Assembly (NCBI GenBank): GCA_958295695.1
Contig: OY282363.1
Location: 62,001-126,000, forward strand
DNA length: 64,000 nucleotides
DNA from: an uncultured Alphaproteobacteria bacterium
GTDB lineage: Bacteria; Pseudomonadota; Alphaproteobacteria; SP197
Direction of reading: 5' to 3'
In this document: positions 10,227 through 17,416 of the stretch, in pieces
Layout: each line of letters begins with the position of its first letter
How positions within the stretch are numbered: position 1 is the stretch's first letter
Program-made: the position numbers and the translations under genes
Notes under the pieces: model-generated
What the model was told of the DNA's origin: nothing
The model's database searches: none
Seen by the model: only the letters and a program-made list of their open reading frames with translations

Positions 10227-11471
10227 ATGAGCCAGGGATTGCAGATCGACGCCGACCGCCTGTGGCGGTCGATCATGGAGATGGCCCGGATCGCCGCCAC
10301 GGAGAAGGGCGGCAACCGCCGTCTGGCGCTCACCGACGACGACAGGGAAGGCCGCGACCTCTTCGTCTCCTGGTGCGGGGACGCGGGCATGACCTGCACG
10401 GTCGACAAGATGGGCAACATCTTCGCCCGCCGGCCCGGCCGCGATCCCGACGCCGGTCCCGTCTCGACCGGCAGCCATCTCGACACCCAGCCCACCGGCG
10501 GCAAGTTCGATGGCGTCTACGGCGTCCTGGCGGGCCTCGAGGTCGTGCGCACGCTCAACGACGCCGGGGTCGAGACCGGGGCGCCGCTGGAGGTGATCTG
10601 CTGGACCAACGAGGAGGGCGCGCGCTTCTCGCCGGCCATGATCGGCTCCGCCGTCTTCGCGGGCGCGTTCGGCCTGGACTACGCCCACGGCCGGACCGAC
10701 GCCGAAGGCAAGACCCTGGGCGGGGAACTGGCGCGGATCGGATACCTCGGCCCGGAGGAGCCCGGCGGCCACGCGCTGGGCCATCACTTCGAGGCGCACA
10801 TCGAGCAGGGCCCGATCCTGGAGGCCGAGGGGAAACCGGTCGGCGTCGTGACCGGCGTGCAGGGCGTCCGCTGGTACGACATCGGGATCCGCGGCATGGA
10901 GGCCCACGCCGGGCCGACGCCCATGGAGGCGCGCAAGGACGCGGTCGTGGCCGCGGCCGAGCTGATCCGGCGTCTCGACGACAACGCCCTGGACGAAGGT
11001 CCCCACGGCCGGACGACCGTGAAGATCGCGCGCTGCGCGCCGGAGGGATCGCGCAACACGATCGCGGGCGAGGTCGCGCTCACGGTCGATATCCGCCACC
11101 CCGACCGGGACGCCTTCGACCGCCTGGACGCCGGACTGCGCCGGGCGGCGGCCGAGACCGCCGAGCTCAGGAAGGTCGGGATCGGCGTCGACGAGATCTG
11201 GGTCTCGCCGCCGGTCGTCTTCGACGCCGGCTGCGTCGACGCGGTGCGCCGCGCCGCCGCGCTGCTGGGCTACGGCCACATGGACATGGTCTCGGGGGCC
11301 GGCCACGACTCGGTCTATGTGAGCCGCGTCGCGCCGACCGCCATGATCTTCGTGCCCTGCGAGGGCGGCGTCAGCCACAACGAGATCGAGAACGCCGCCA
11401 GGGACGACCTCGAGGCGGGCTGCAACGTGCTGCTCCACGCCATGCTCGACCGCGCCGGCGCGCCCGGCTGA
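10227..11471 (+). CDS. Zn-dependent amidohydrolase of the allantoate / N-carbamoyl-amino-acid hydrolase family (M20 fold)
   Basis: The 414-residue enzyme belongs to the family of allantoate amidohydrolase, beta-ureidopropionase and N-carbamoyl-L-amino acid hydrolase. Metal ligands are visible in GSHLDTQPTGGKFDG (His and Asp), ICWTNEEGARF (Glu pair) and EAHIEQGPILE (His), with the C-terminal GAGHDSVYVSRVAP and GVSHNEIE ligand regions. The dimerisation domain shows GIRGMEAHAGPTPMEARKDA. ATG 10227 is chosen over an in-frame ATG at 10188 because family members begin just before IDADRLW. The exact substrate (ureido acid or allantoate) cannot be told from sequence. It stands alone, with a palindromic repeat behind it. 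Confidence 0.88.
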   Translation: MSQGLQIDADRLWRSIMEMARIAATEKGGNRRLALTDDDREGRDLFVSWCGDAGMTCTVDKMGNIFARRPGRDPDAGPVSTGSHLDTQPTGGKFDGVYGVLAGLEVVRTLNDAGVETGAPLEVICWTNEEGARFSPAMIGSAVFAGAFGLDYAHGRTDAEGKTLGGELARIGYLGPEEPGGHALGHHFEAHIEQGPILEAEGKPVGVVTGVQGVRWYDIGIRGMEAHAGPTPMEARKDAVVAAAELIRRLDDNALDEGPHGRTTVKIARCAPEGSRNTIAGEVALTVDIRHPDRDAFDRLDAGLRRAAAETAELRKVGIGVDEIWVSPPVVFDAGCVDAVRRAAALLGYGHMDMVSGAGHDSVYVSRVAPTAMIFVPCEGGVSHNEIENAARDDLEAGCNVLLHAMLDRAGAPG

Positions 11472-11530
11472 GCGCGCCCGTCCCCGGCGCGTTCGGGATT
11501 TGGCGGCCCGCCCGCCCCTTCCCTTCATCC

Positions 11531-11565
11531 CCTCGTCCCGAGCGGGTCCGAAGGACCGTATCGAG
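11531..11565. repeat. Dispersed palindromic intergenic repeat, copy 1
   Basis: The element reads CCTCGTCCCGAGCGGGTCC, then GAAGGACCGTATCGAG. It recurs in similar form at about 33192, 43179, 49378-49498 and 50934-51050. It has imperfect internal dyad symmetry (GGTCC/GGACC and CTCG/CGAG). It occupies the gap between convergently read genes. Confidence 0.6.
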
Positions 11566-11604
11566 AGCCTGCCCCGATCTTGCCGGAGGGAGGACGCCTC
11601 GCGC

Positions 11605-13083
11605 CTACTCCCGGACGATCTTGACCAGCATTCCGGGCTTGAGGTCGGCCTCCGACGCGAGGCCGTTGAGGACCGTGAAACGCTCGCGCCGGAGGTCGTC
11701 GAACTGCATCAGGCGGGCGAGGGAGTCGATGGTGTCGCCGCTCCGGACCTCGACCGCGCGCACGCGCAGCGGCTTCAGCGCCGCGGCCTCCTCGGGCGAG
11801 AGCCCGCGGAAACTGTGGGCGGCGCGCCGGAACGGCTCGGCCAGCGCGGACGCACGCGCGACGGGCGCGATGAAGACGAAGCGGTAGATCGCGCCCGCGC
11901 CGTGGCGGATGGCGAGAAAACGGACATCCGCGTCGCCCTGGCGCAGGGGCAGGCGGAGCCGGCCCGTGGCCGCGTCCATGCCGTTGACGTCGATGCGCTC
12001 CAGGTCGGCGAGCCGCGTCCCGCGTCCGACCTGCTCGTCGGCCCAGGCCCGCGCGTAGCCCGTCATCGGGCCGCCCGGGTCGGCCGCGCCGTCGAACAGG
12101 ATCGCCGCGCCGTCGCGGTCGAAGGCGGTGACGCGCCGGGGCGCGTTGACCATCCGGAAACCGTCCGGGACCCGGAAGGTCAGGCGCAGCTCGGGGTGGG
12201 AGAAGTCGCGGCCGCGCACGAAACCCTGGGCCGGGCTGTCGCCCCAGATCATGCCGTCGATCCGCCGCAGGTATTCGTCGCGCCCGAGATAGGGGTCGGC
12301 GAGGCCGGCGCGGGCGAGCCGGGCCGCCGCGACGACCCTGTCCTCGGTGCGCGGGTGGGTGGCGAACCAGCTCCCGGCGGGGTCCGGCTCGCCCTCCCGG
12401 AAGGCGATCCGGCGCGCGAGCTCCGAATGCCGTCCGAGCTGACGCAGGAAGCTCGCCATGGCGAGCGGGTCGTAGCCGGCGCGGGTCAGGTAGCGTACGC
12501 CGAGCTCGTCGGACTGCAGCTCCTGGCCGCGGCTGTAGCCCGCGATCCAGGCCCCGGCGCCCGTGTTGGCCAGATCCGAGACCGCGCGGTCCCGGAGCGC
12601 GGCGCCGATGGCGGCGACGCCGAGACCCGCCAGGACCTGCCGGGTCATGCGCTGCGCGCCGTGGCGCGCCGTGACATGGCCGATCTCGTGGCCGATCACG
12701 CCGGCCAGTTCGGCCTCGTTGTTGGCCAGCGCCATCAGGCCGCGCGTGACGTAGACATAGCCGCCGGGGATCGCGAAGGCGTTCACCATGTCGCTGTCGA
12801 GCAGGGTGAAGGTGAAGGGCTCCGTCGCCATCTCCGAGACGCCGTGGAGCCTGGAGGCGACCGTGGCGACATAGGCGTTGAGGCCGGGAAACTCCTCGTA
12901 GACGCCGAACTCGTCGAGCACCCGGGGATGGGCCTCGGCGCCGATCCGGCGTTCCTGCGCGGGCGAGACCAGGGTGAAGTCGTCCCGGCCCGTGGCGGGA
13001 TTGGTCGCGCAGCCGCCCGTCGCGGCGGCCAGCGCGCCGACGGCCGCGGCCAGGAAAAGGGAACGCAACCGGCGCGATGTCAC
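11605..13083 (-). CDS. Secreted M48-family Zn metalloprotease lipoprotein with C-terminal LysM-like domain
   Basis: The 492-residue protein begins at GTG 13083, overlapping the stop of the upstream SNase-like gene by 4 bp (GTGA). A signal segment precedes Cys25 in TGGCATNPATGR. This is the usual N-terminus of periplasmic M48 lipoproteins, though the lipobox residue at -3 is atypical. The catalytic motif HEIGH lies at 132-136 in VIGHEIGHVTARHG, with the third ligand Glu in the QELQSDELG segment near 188-193. A central domain of unknown role follows. The C-terminus (VRSGDTIDSLARLM and LKPGMLVKIV) looks like a LysM-type peptidoglycan-binding module. The family, which includes BepA/LoiP types, does protein quality control at the outer membrane. 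The role here is inferred. Confidence 0.88.
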   Translation of the reverse strand: MTSRRLRSLFLAAAVGALAAATGGCATNPATGRDDFTLVSPAQERRIGAEAHPRVLDEFGVYEEFPGLNAYVATVASRLHGVSEMATEPFTFTLLDSDMVNAFAIPGGYVYVTRGLMALANNEAELAGVIGHEIGHVTARHGAQRMTRQVLAGLGVAAIGAALRDRAVSDLANTGAGAWIAGYSRGQELQSDELGVRYLTRAGYDPLAMASFLRQLGRHSELARRIAFREGEPDPAGSWFATHPRTEDRVVAAARLARAGLADPYLGRDEYLRRIDGMIWGDSPAQGFVRGRDFSHPELRLTFRVPDGFRMVNAPRRVTAFDRDGAAILFDGAADPGGPMTGYARAWADEQVGRGTRLADLERIDVNGMDAATGRLRLPLRQGDADVRFLAIRHGAGAIYRFVFIAPVARASALAEPFRRAAHSFRGLSPEEAAALKPLRVRAVEVRSGDTIDSLARLMQFDDLRRERFTVLNGLASEADLKPGMLVKIVRE

Positions 13084-13946
13084 TCCAGCACCTCGATCGC
13101 CTCGGGATGGTCGATCTCCATCATCGGGCCGTTGTACCGGCCCGTCCAGCCGCGGACGCGGACGCGGACGCCCTCGAGCGCGAGCAGGTCCAGCGGGCCC
13201 TCGCGGAAGGCCGACCGGTCGTGGGGCGAGACCGTGACGGTCATGTCGGCGCGCCAGTCGTCGCCGAAGTTGACATAGACGCGGCGGTCGATCTCGGCGA
13301 CGCCCGCGACGACGCCCTCCACGACCTCGAAACGGTCGATGCGGACGCCGTCGGGGCGGCGGGCGTCCCGGACGGCGAAGAAGGGATCGGACCACAGCCC
13401 GGCGGAGGCGGCGCGGGCCGCCGCTTCGTGGCCCAGCATCGCGTCGGTGTGGGCGCGGTTGTCCGCGCGCGAAGAGACGCGCGCCAGGCCGGACCGGAGC
13501 ATGCGGCCCTGGACCCAGACGCCGTCGCCCGTCACGACATGCGCCAGCATCCGGCCGTGGCGGTCGACCGGCGTCTCGCCCGCGACGAGGGCGACGGTCC
13601 GGCCCAGGACGAGCGCCTCGAGCGCGTCCCTGGCCTCGAGCGCGAAGGGTTCGTCCGCCACCCAGCCGCGCCCGAGGGAGAGCCCCGGCGCCATGACGCC
13701 GACGAGGCGCGCCTCCGCGCCGCCCTCCAGCGCGATCGTGTCGCCGTCGATGACCTCGACGACCCGCGCGACCCGCGTCGCCGGGGCGGGTTCGGGGAAC
13801 TCCTGCGCGACGGCGGCGGCGGCCGGCAGCAGGGAAAGGACGGCGCGGACGGCGATGCTCCCGCGCCGGCGGCGCGGCGGCGCCCCCGCCGGTCCCGCGC
13901 GGCGTTCGCCGCCGCCACGCGCGGGCGCGGGCCTAGTCGTCCGCAA
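13080..13946 (-). CDS. Exported staphylococcal-nuclease-like (SNase/TNase) protein
   Basis: The 288-residue protein has a signal-type segment (VRAVLSLLPAAAAVAQEF) and then an SNase fold: VARVVEVIDGDTIAL, ARLVGVMAPGLS and LGRTVALVAGETPVDRHGRMLAHV. The usual catalytic Arg of RLxGIDAPE is altered. The segment is RLVGVMAPG, so the acidic residue after Pro is replaced, and nuclease activity is uncertain. A second half of about 120 residues ends with an OB-like segment (RVRVRGWTGRYNGP). The open frame starts at TTG 13946, overlapping the thioesterase gene. No better start is visible between it and the signal segment. It is coupled to the M48 gene downstream. Confidence 0.7.
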   Translation of the reverse strand: MRTTRPAPARGGGERRAGPAGAPPRRRRGSIAVRAVLSLLPAAAAVAQEFPEPAPATRVARVVEVIDGDTIALEGGAEARLVGVMAPGLSLGRGWVADEPFALEARDALEALVLGRTVALVAGETPVDRHGRMLAHVVTGDGVWVQGRMLRSGLARVSSRADNRAHTDAMLGHEAAARAASAGLWSDPFFAVRDARRPDGVRIDRFEVVEGVVAGVAEIDRRVYVNFGDDWRADMTVTVSPHDRSAFREGPLDLLALEGVRVRVRGWTGRYNGPMMEIDHPEAIEVLE

Positions 13947-14358
13947 TCAGCAGCGCCCGCAAGCCCGCCCGGATGTCGTCGGGCAGGGGTTTCTTCTCGC
14001 GCTTCGCGAGGTCGAAACAGACCGTCGAGCAGCGGCCCCGGGCGACGATCCCGCCCGTGTTCACGTTCGCCATGCGCGAGCGGAAGGTGAACGAAGTGTC
14101 GCCGATCCTCTCCACGCCGCTTTCGATCAGGAACGGATCGTTCGCCATCATCTCGCCGATGAAATCGAGCTCCATGCGGACATCGACGAAGCCGATCCCC
14201 TCCGCGTCCAGCCTCTCCCGCCGGGCGCCGGAGCGCTGGATCATGTGCCAGCCCGCCACGTCGAACTTCTCGTAGTAGCGCACCGTGTTCATGTGGCCCT
14301 GGTGGTCGCAGTCCCAGGCCGTCACCACGTTGCGGTGCGTCTCGATCCATCCGCCCAT
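13933..14358 (-). CDS. Hotdog-fold acyl-CoA thioesterase (YbgC/FadM type)
   Basis: The 141-residue product has the 4-hydroxybenzoyl-CoA-thioesterase-like hotdog fold. The N-terminal ETHRNVVTAWDCDHQGHMN contains the Asp-x-x-x-x-HMN catalytic turn of this group. GIGFVDVRMELDFIGEMM and SFTFRSRMANV supply the central strands. Enzymes of this type hydrolyse acyl-CoA thioesters in the cytosol. The substrate is not predictable. ATG 14358 gives the family length. It is first in a short minus-strand run with the SNase-like and M48 genes, overlapping the former by 14 bp. Confidence 0.85.
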   Translation of the reverse strand: MGGWIETHRNVVTAWDCDHQGHMNTVRYYEKFDVAGWHMIQRSGARRERLDAEGIGFVDVRMELDFIGEMMANDPFLIESGVERIGDTSFTFRSRMANVNTGGIVARGRCSTVCFDLAKREKKPLPDDIRAGLRALLIADD

Positions 14359-14416
14359 GGAGACCCGCTTAGCGCCGGCGCCGGGTTGTGGCAAGGCGGG
14401 CGAAGGAACGCGGCCG

Positions 14417-15250
14417 TCAGTCGAACCGCAGGACGATCGCGAGGCGCATCGCCGCGAGCCTGTTGTCGACCGTGTAGGACACGGGTCGTCGCGGGCTTCC
14501 GCTCCCGCAGCAGCGGTCGTCGCCGGAGAGGTTCGCGCGGTGGGTGGCGCGCCCGAAATCCAGATACAGGCCTTCCAGCCGCAGGACCCAGCCGTCGGCC
14601 AGGGCGGTTTCGACTCCGGCGGCGACCGTCCACCCGACCTTCGTCGCGCCGTCGCGGAAGGAATCGTCGGGATCGGGCCGCCAGGGCGTGGGCCGCGGCG
14701 GATCGACGCCGCGGTCGAGGCCCCGGTCGAGGTCGGTCAGGGCGTTGTCGATCCGCGCGACCGCCGGTCCCGCGGCGACGAAGAACGTCGCCGGCCCCGC
14801 GATCCGCTCGATTCCGACGCGCGCGGCGGCGATCCAGCGGTATTCGGAGACCGCCGTCTCGTCCGAGCCGCCCGGCGGCGGCTGGACGGCGACGACGCGG
14901 GGGTCGATCCGGTTCGTCGTCGCCGACGGACCGCCGAACGCGCCGTCGATCTCGATCCGCAGCGGCGCGCCGCCCACGGCGAACCGCTGGCCGACGAGGC
15001 CGCCGAAGACGAACCCGCTCTCGCGGTAGCCCACGGCCCAGCCGGGGTTTCCGGGATTCGAGAAGCCGTCCCGGTCGGCGATCCGGTTGTCCGCGCGGGC
15101 CATGCCGACGAAGGCGCCCGCATAGGTCTCGCCCCAGACGAAGGCCGCGCCGTCGTCCCCGGCGTTCGCGCCGCCGGCGAGCGCGAGCAGGACGGGCGCC
15201 GCGAAGGCCGCGCGCCGGAGACCGGCGCGGGACTCCCGTTTCGTCGCCAT
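14417..15250 (-). CDS. Outer-membrane beta-barrel protein (Omp25/OmpA-barrel type)
   Basis: The 277-residue protein has a cleavable signal segment (AAFAAPVLLALAGGANA) and alternating amphipathic strands, beginning with WGETYAGAFVGMARADN and ending in LAAMRLAIVLRFD. A terminal Phe-Asp pair follows an aromatic strand, as in small outer-membrane barrels of Alphaproteobacteria. Loop segments are rich in Pro, Asp and Gly, and one contains a Cys-Cys pair (GDDRCCGSG). ATG 15250 is chosen since it directly precedes the basic n-region. A porin or adhesin role is not assigned. Confidence 0.7.
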   Translation of the reverse strand: MATKRESRAGLRRAAFAAPVLLALAGGANAGDDGAAFVWGETYAGAFVGMARADNRIADRDGFSNPGNPGWAVGYRESGFVFGGLVGQRFAVGGAPLRIEIDGAFGGPSATTNRIDPRVVAVQPPPGGSDETAVSEYRWIAAARVGIERIAGPATFFVAAGPAVARIDNALTDLDRGLDRGVDPPRPTPWRPDPDDSFRDGATKVGWTVAAGVETALADGWVLRLEGLYLDFGRATHRANLSGDDRCCGSGSPRRPVSYTVDNRLAAMRLAIVLRFD

Positions 15251-15267
15251 CTTCCCCAACCCTCCCC

Positions 15268-15765
15268 TCAACGCCCGGGTCCCGCGTCTGTCCGGACCCG
15301 GGCCGTCCCGTCCGCGCCTGTCCTTGCGGCGGACGGGACGGGTCCGCTCCGGCTCCCCTGGATCACCGCGTGGACATCGATCTCCATGTCCATGTAGGGC
15401 CGCGCCAGGCCGGCGACCACGACCGTGTTCATCGCCACGGGGACGCCGCGCAGGCGGCGCGCGAGCACGCGGTGGACCGGTTCGATGAAGGCGCGGTCGG
15501 TAACCCAGACCTTGACCTTGCAGATGTCGTCGAATCGGGCGCCGGCCTCGCCCAGGAGCGTGGAGAGGTTGCGGACCGCCTGTTCGGTCTGTTCGGCCGG
15601 GTCGCCCAGGCCGTGGAACGCGCCGTCGAGGTCGTGGCCGGTCTGGCCGCGGATCGCCAGCCAGTCGCCCGCCCCGACCGCCATGCAGAGCCGGATGTCG
15701 AGGGCCTGCTGGCCGCGGTACCAGACGTTCGCGTCGAAGGGACGGAACCGTTCGTGGACGGTCAC
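15268..15765 (-). CDS. RidA/YjgF-family protein
   Basis: The 165-residue protein belongs to the RidA (YjgF/YER057c/UK114) family of small trimeric enamine/imine deaminases. It shows CMAVGAGDWLAIRGQTG, DPAEQTEQAVRNLSTLL, FDDICKVKVWVTD and the C-terminal RPYMDMEIDVHAVI. The canonical catalytic Arg region (normally near the C-terminus in a CxRP-x-VEID context) reads LARPYMDMEID, so the Arg is retained while the Cys is replaced by Ala. GTG 15765 overlaps the HpaB-type gene stop by 4 bp, so both are probably co-translated. The pairing suggests the RidA member clears a reactive intermediate made by the flavin monooxygenase. This is inference. Confidence 0.85.
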   Translation of the reverse strand: MTVHERFRPFDANVWYRGQQALDIRLCMAVGAGDWLAIRGQTGHDLDGAFHGLGDPAEQTEQAVRNLSTLLGEAGARFDDICKVKVWVTDRAFIEPVHRVLARRLRGVPVAMNTVVVAGLARPYMDMEIDVHAVIQGSRSGPVPSAARTGADGTARVRTDAGPGR

Positions 15766-17219
15766 GGCCGGGTCCCCACGACCCGGTCGGACAGCCCGGC
15801 GGCGGCCTTCACCTTGCGCTTCGGCCCCTCGAAGTCGAAGGTCGCGTATTCGGCGGCGAGGTGGGCGAAGGGCGGCGACTGGGCGAACAGCGCGAAGGTC
15901 AGCCGGTGGCCGGCGTGGTCGGAGTTCACGAGGTCGCGGGCGTAGGCCAGGAGCCTGCGCCTGTCGTCGGCGCGCCAGCGGTCGTTCACCGTGTAGAACT
16001 TCTCCATCCAGGGCGCGGTCTGCGCTCCGGCGAACTCGGAGGCGTCCGGCGTGACGCAGATCTGTCCGCCGACCAGCTCGCGGGTCAGGTGCGTCATCGC
16101 CGGCAGCCCCGTGCAGGCGTGGATGCGCCCGGCGTAGAGCGTCGACTGGTGCGGCATGACCAGCCCGCCGGGCGAGGGCCGGGCCATCTCGATCGCGGCC
16201 AGGACGTGGGCGTGGACGCCCTCGCGCCATGCCGCCAGCGTGGCGAGCTTCTCGCGCACGGCCGGCAGCCGGTCGATCCCGGTCTGCTCGGCGTTGAACT
16301 TGGCGGCGCCGATCAGCAGGTCGGCCAGGCGCAGGATGCGGATGACGAAGGGCAGCGCGCTGTAGCGGTGCAGCATGGAGCGGATGAAGCCGGCCGCCCC
16401 GGTGTGCCGGTAGAAGAAGATGTCCTCCCAGGGGATCGTCACGTCGTCGAAGACGAGCAGCGTGTCGATCTCGTCGAAGCGGGCCGTCGAGGGATAGTCC
16501 TCGGCCGACCGGTCCCGCCGGTGGCTCGCCCGGCAGATGTGCTTCAGGCCCGGCGCGCCCATGGGGCACATGAAGCCCAGGGCGTAGTCCGACATCGACT
16601 CGTCGCCCCAGTCGGCGACGGTCGGCTTCACGAAGGCCTGGTGGGCGTAGGCCGCCGCCGTTTCGTATTTGGCGCCGCGCACGACGACGCCGGCGTCCGT
16701 CTCCCTCACCGCGTGGAGCAACATGTCGGGGTCCCGCTCCCGGGGCGGGCGCGAGCGGTCGCCCTTGGGGTCCGTGTTGCCGGAGACGGTGAAGAGGTCG
16801 CCGCGGAAGGCGCGGTCGACGTGGCGCGCGATGTTGGACGTGTGCTCCGGGGCGATCCCGTCGAGCATGTCGCGCCCGTCGAGCAGGGACCACAGGGCGC
16901 CGACGGTCTCGTCGCCGAGGCGGAAGGCCACGCCCTCGATCTCGTCCATCACCGTGTCGACCCAGCGCCACTTGGCGCGCAGGTCGCCTTTGGTCCGCGG
17001 CGGCTGGCCCGCGACGGAGCAGGCCTCGCCGTCGTCGGCCGCGACCGTCATGGCGTCGCGGTGGACGTCCTCGTGGGCCATGTCGTAGACCCGCGCGCGC
17101 ACGTCCACCATCGGCTTGAACGCCGGATGCGACGGCACGTCCGCCACCCGCTCGCCGTCGATCCAGACCTCGCGCCCGTCGCGGATCGACTCGATGTAAT
17201 CCCGCCCGGTCAGCAGCAT
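15762..17219 (-). CDS. HpaB-family FADH2-dependent aromatic hydroxylase (4-hydroxyphenylacetate 3-monooxygenase type)
   Basis: The 485-residue product matches the HpaB/PvcC family in length and order. It has MLLTGRDYIESIRDGREVW at the N-terminus, a central AKYETAAAYAHQAFVKPT segment, then FDDVTIPWEDIFFYRH and GLVMPHQSTLYAGR, and a C-terminal acyl-CoA-dehydrogenase-like helical domain. Such enzymes use FADH2 from a separate reductase to ortho-hydroxylate phenols. No HpaC-type reductase is adjacent. Substrate is therefore open: 4-hydroxyphenylacetate or other phenolic. It is first in an operon with the RidA-like gene. The divergent autotransporter gene shares its 197-bp upstream gap. Confidence 0.85.
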   Translation of the reverse strand: MLLTGRDYIESIRDGREVWIDGERVADVPSHPAFKPMVDVRARVYDMAHEDVHRDAMTVAADDGEACSVAGQPPRTKGDLRAKWRWVDTVMDEIEGVAFRLGDETVGALWSLLDGRDMLDGIAPEHTSNIARHVDRAFRGDLFTVSGNTDPKGDRSRPPRERDPDMLLHAVRETDAGVVVRGAKYETAAAYAHQAFVKPTVADWGDESMSDYALGFMCPMGAPGLKHICRASHRRDRSAEDYPSTARFDEIDTLLVFDDVTIPWEDIFFYRHTGAAGFIRSMLHRYSALPFVIRILRLADLLIGAAKFNAEQTGIDRLPAVREKLATLAAWREGVHAHVLAAIEMARPSPGGLVMPHQSTLYAGRIHACTGLPAMTHLTRELVGGQICVTPDASEFAGAQTAPWMEKFYTVNDRWRADDRRRLLAYARDLVNSDHAGHRLTFALFAQSPPFAHLAAEYATFDFEGPKRKVKAAAGLSDRVVGTRP

Positions 17220-17244
17220 GGCCCGTCTCCCGGGGGAGACGATA

Positions 17245-17273
17245 GAGCGGTTCCGGCCTTGCCGGAACCGCCC
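17245..17273. repeat. GAGCGGTTCCGG palindrome, copy 1
   Basis: This is an inverted repeat with an 11-bp perfect stem, GCGGTTCCGGC / GCCGGAACCGC, and a CTT loop, lying 26 bp upstream of the HpaB-type start. A near-identical element precedes the enoyl-CoA hydratase gene at 40343-40371. A decayed version may lie at about 26112. Confidence 0.6.
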
Positions 17274-17349
17274 CGGGACCGCCGAGGCGCCGGCCCCGAG
17301 CCGGCGAACCGCCGGATTCCGCGCACGACCGCTCCCGAACAAACCGGGA

Positions 17350-17381
17350 CCCCCTTGCGGGGGGGGGTAGGGTATGCATAC
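17350..17381 (+). promoter_or_regulatory. Poly-G tract and palindrome upstream of the autotransporter gene
   Basis: Five C, TTGC, then nine consecutive G (17359-17367) are followed by the palindrome GTATGCATAC (17372-17381), 35-60 bp upstream of the autotransporter ATG. The C5/G9 pair can also form a hairpin. Homopolymer tracts at this position vary in length by slippage in several surface-protein genes of other bacteria. Here it is only a candidate. Confidence 0.5.
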
Positions 17382-17416
17382 TCCGCGCCGATTCGGACGT
17401 AAGCGGAGGAGACGAC

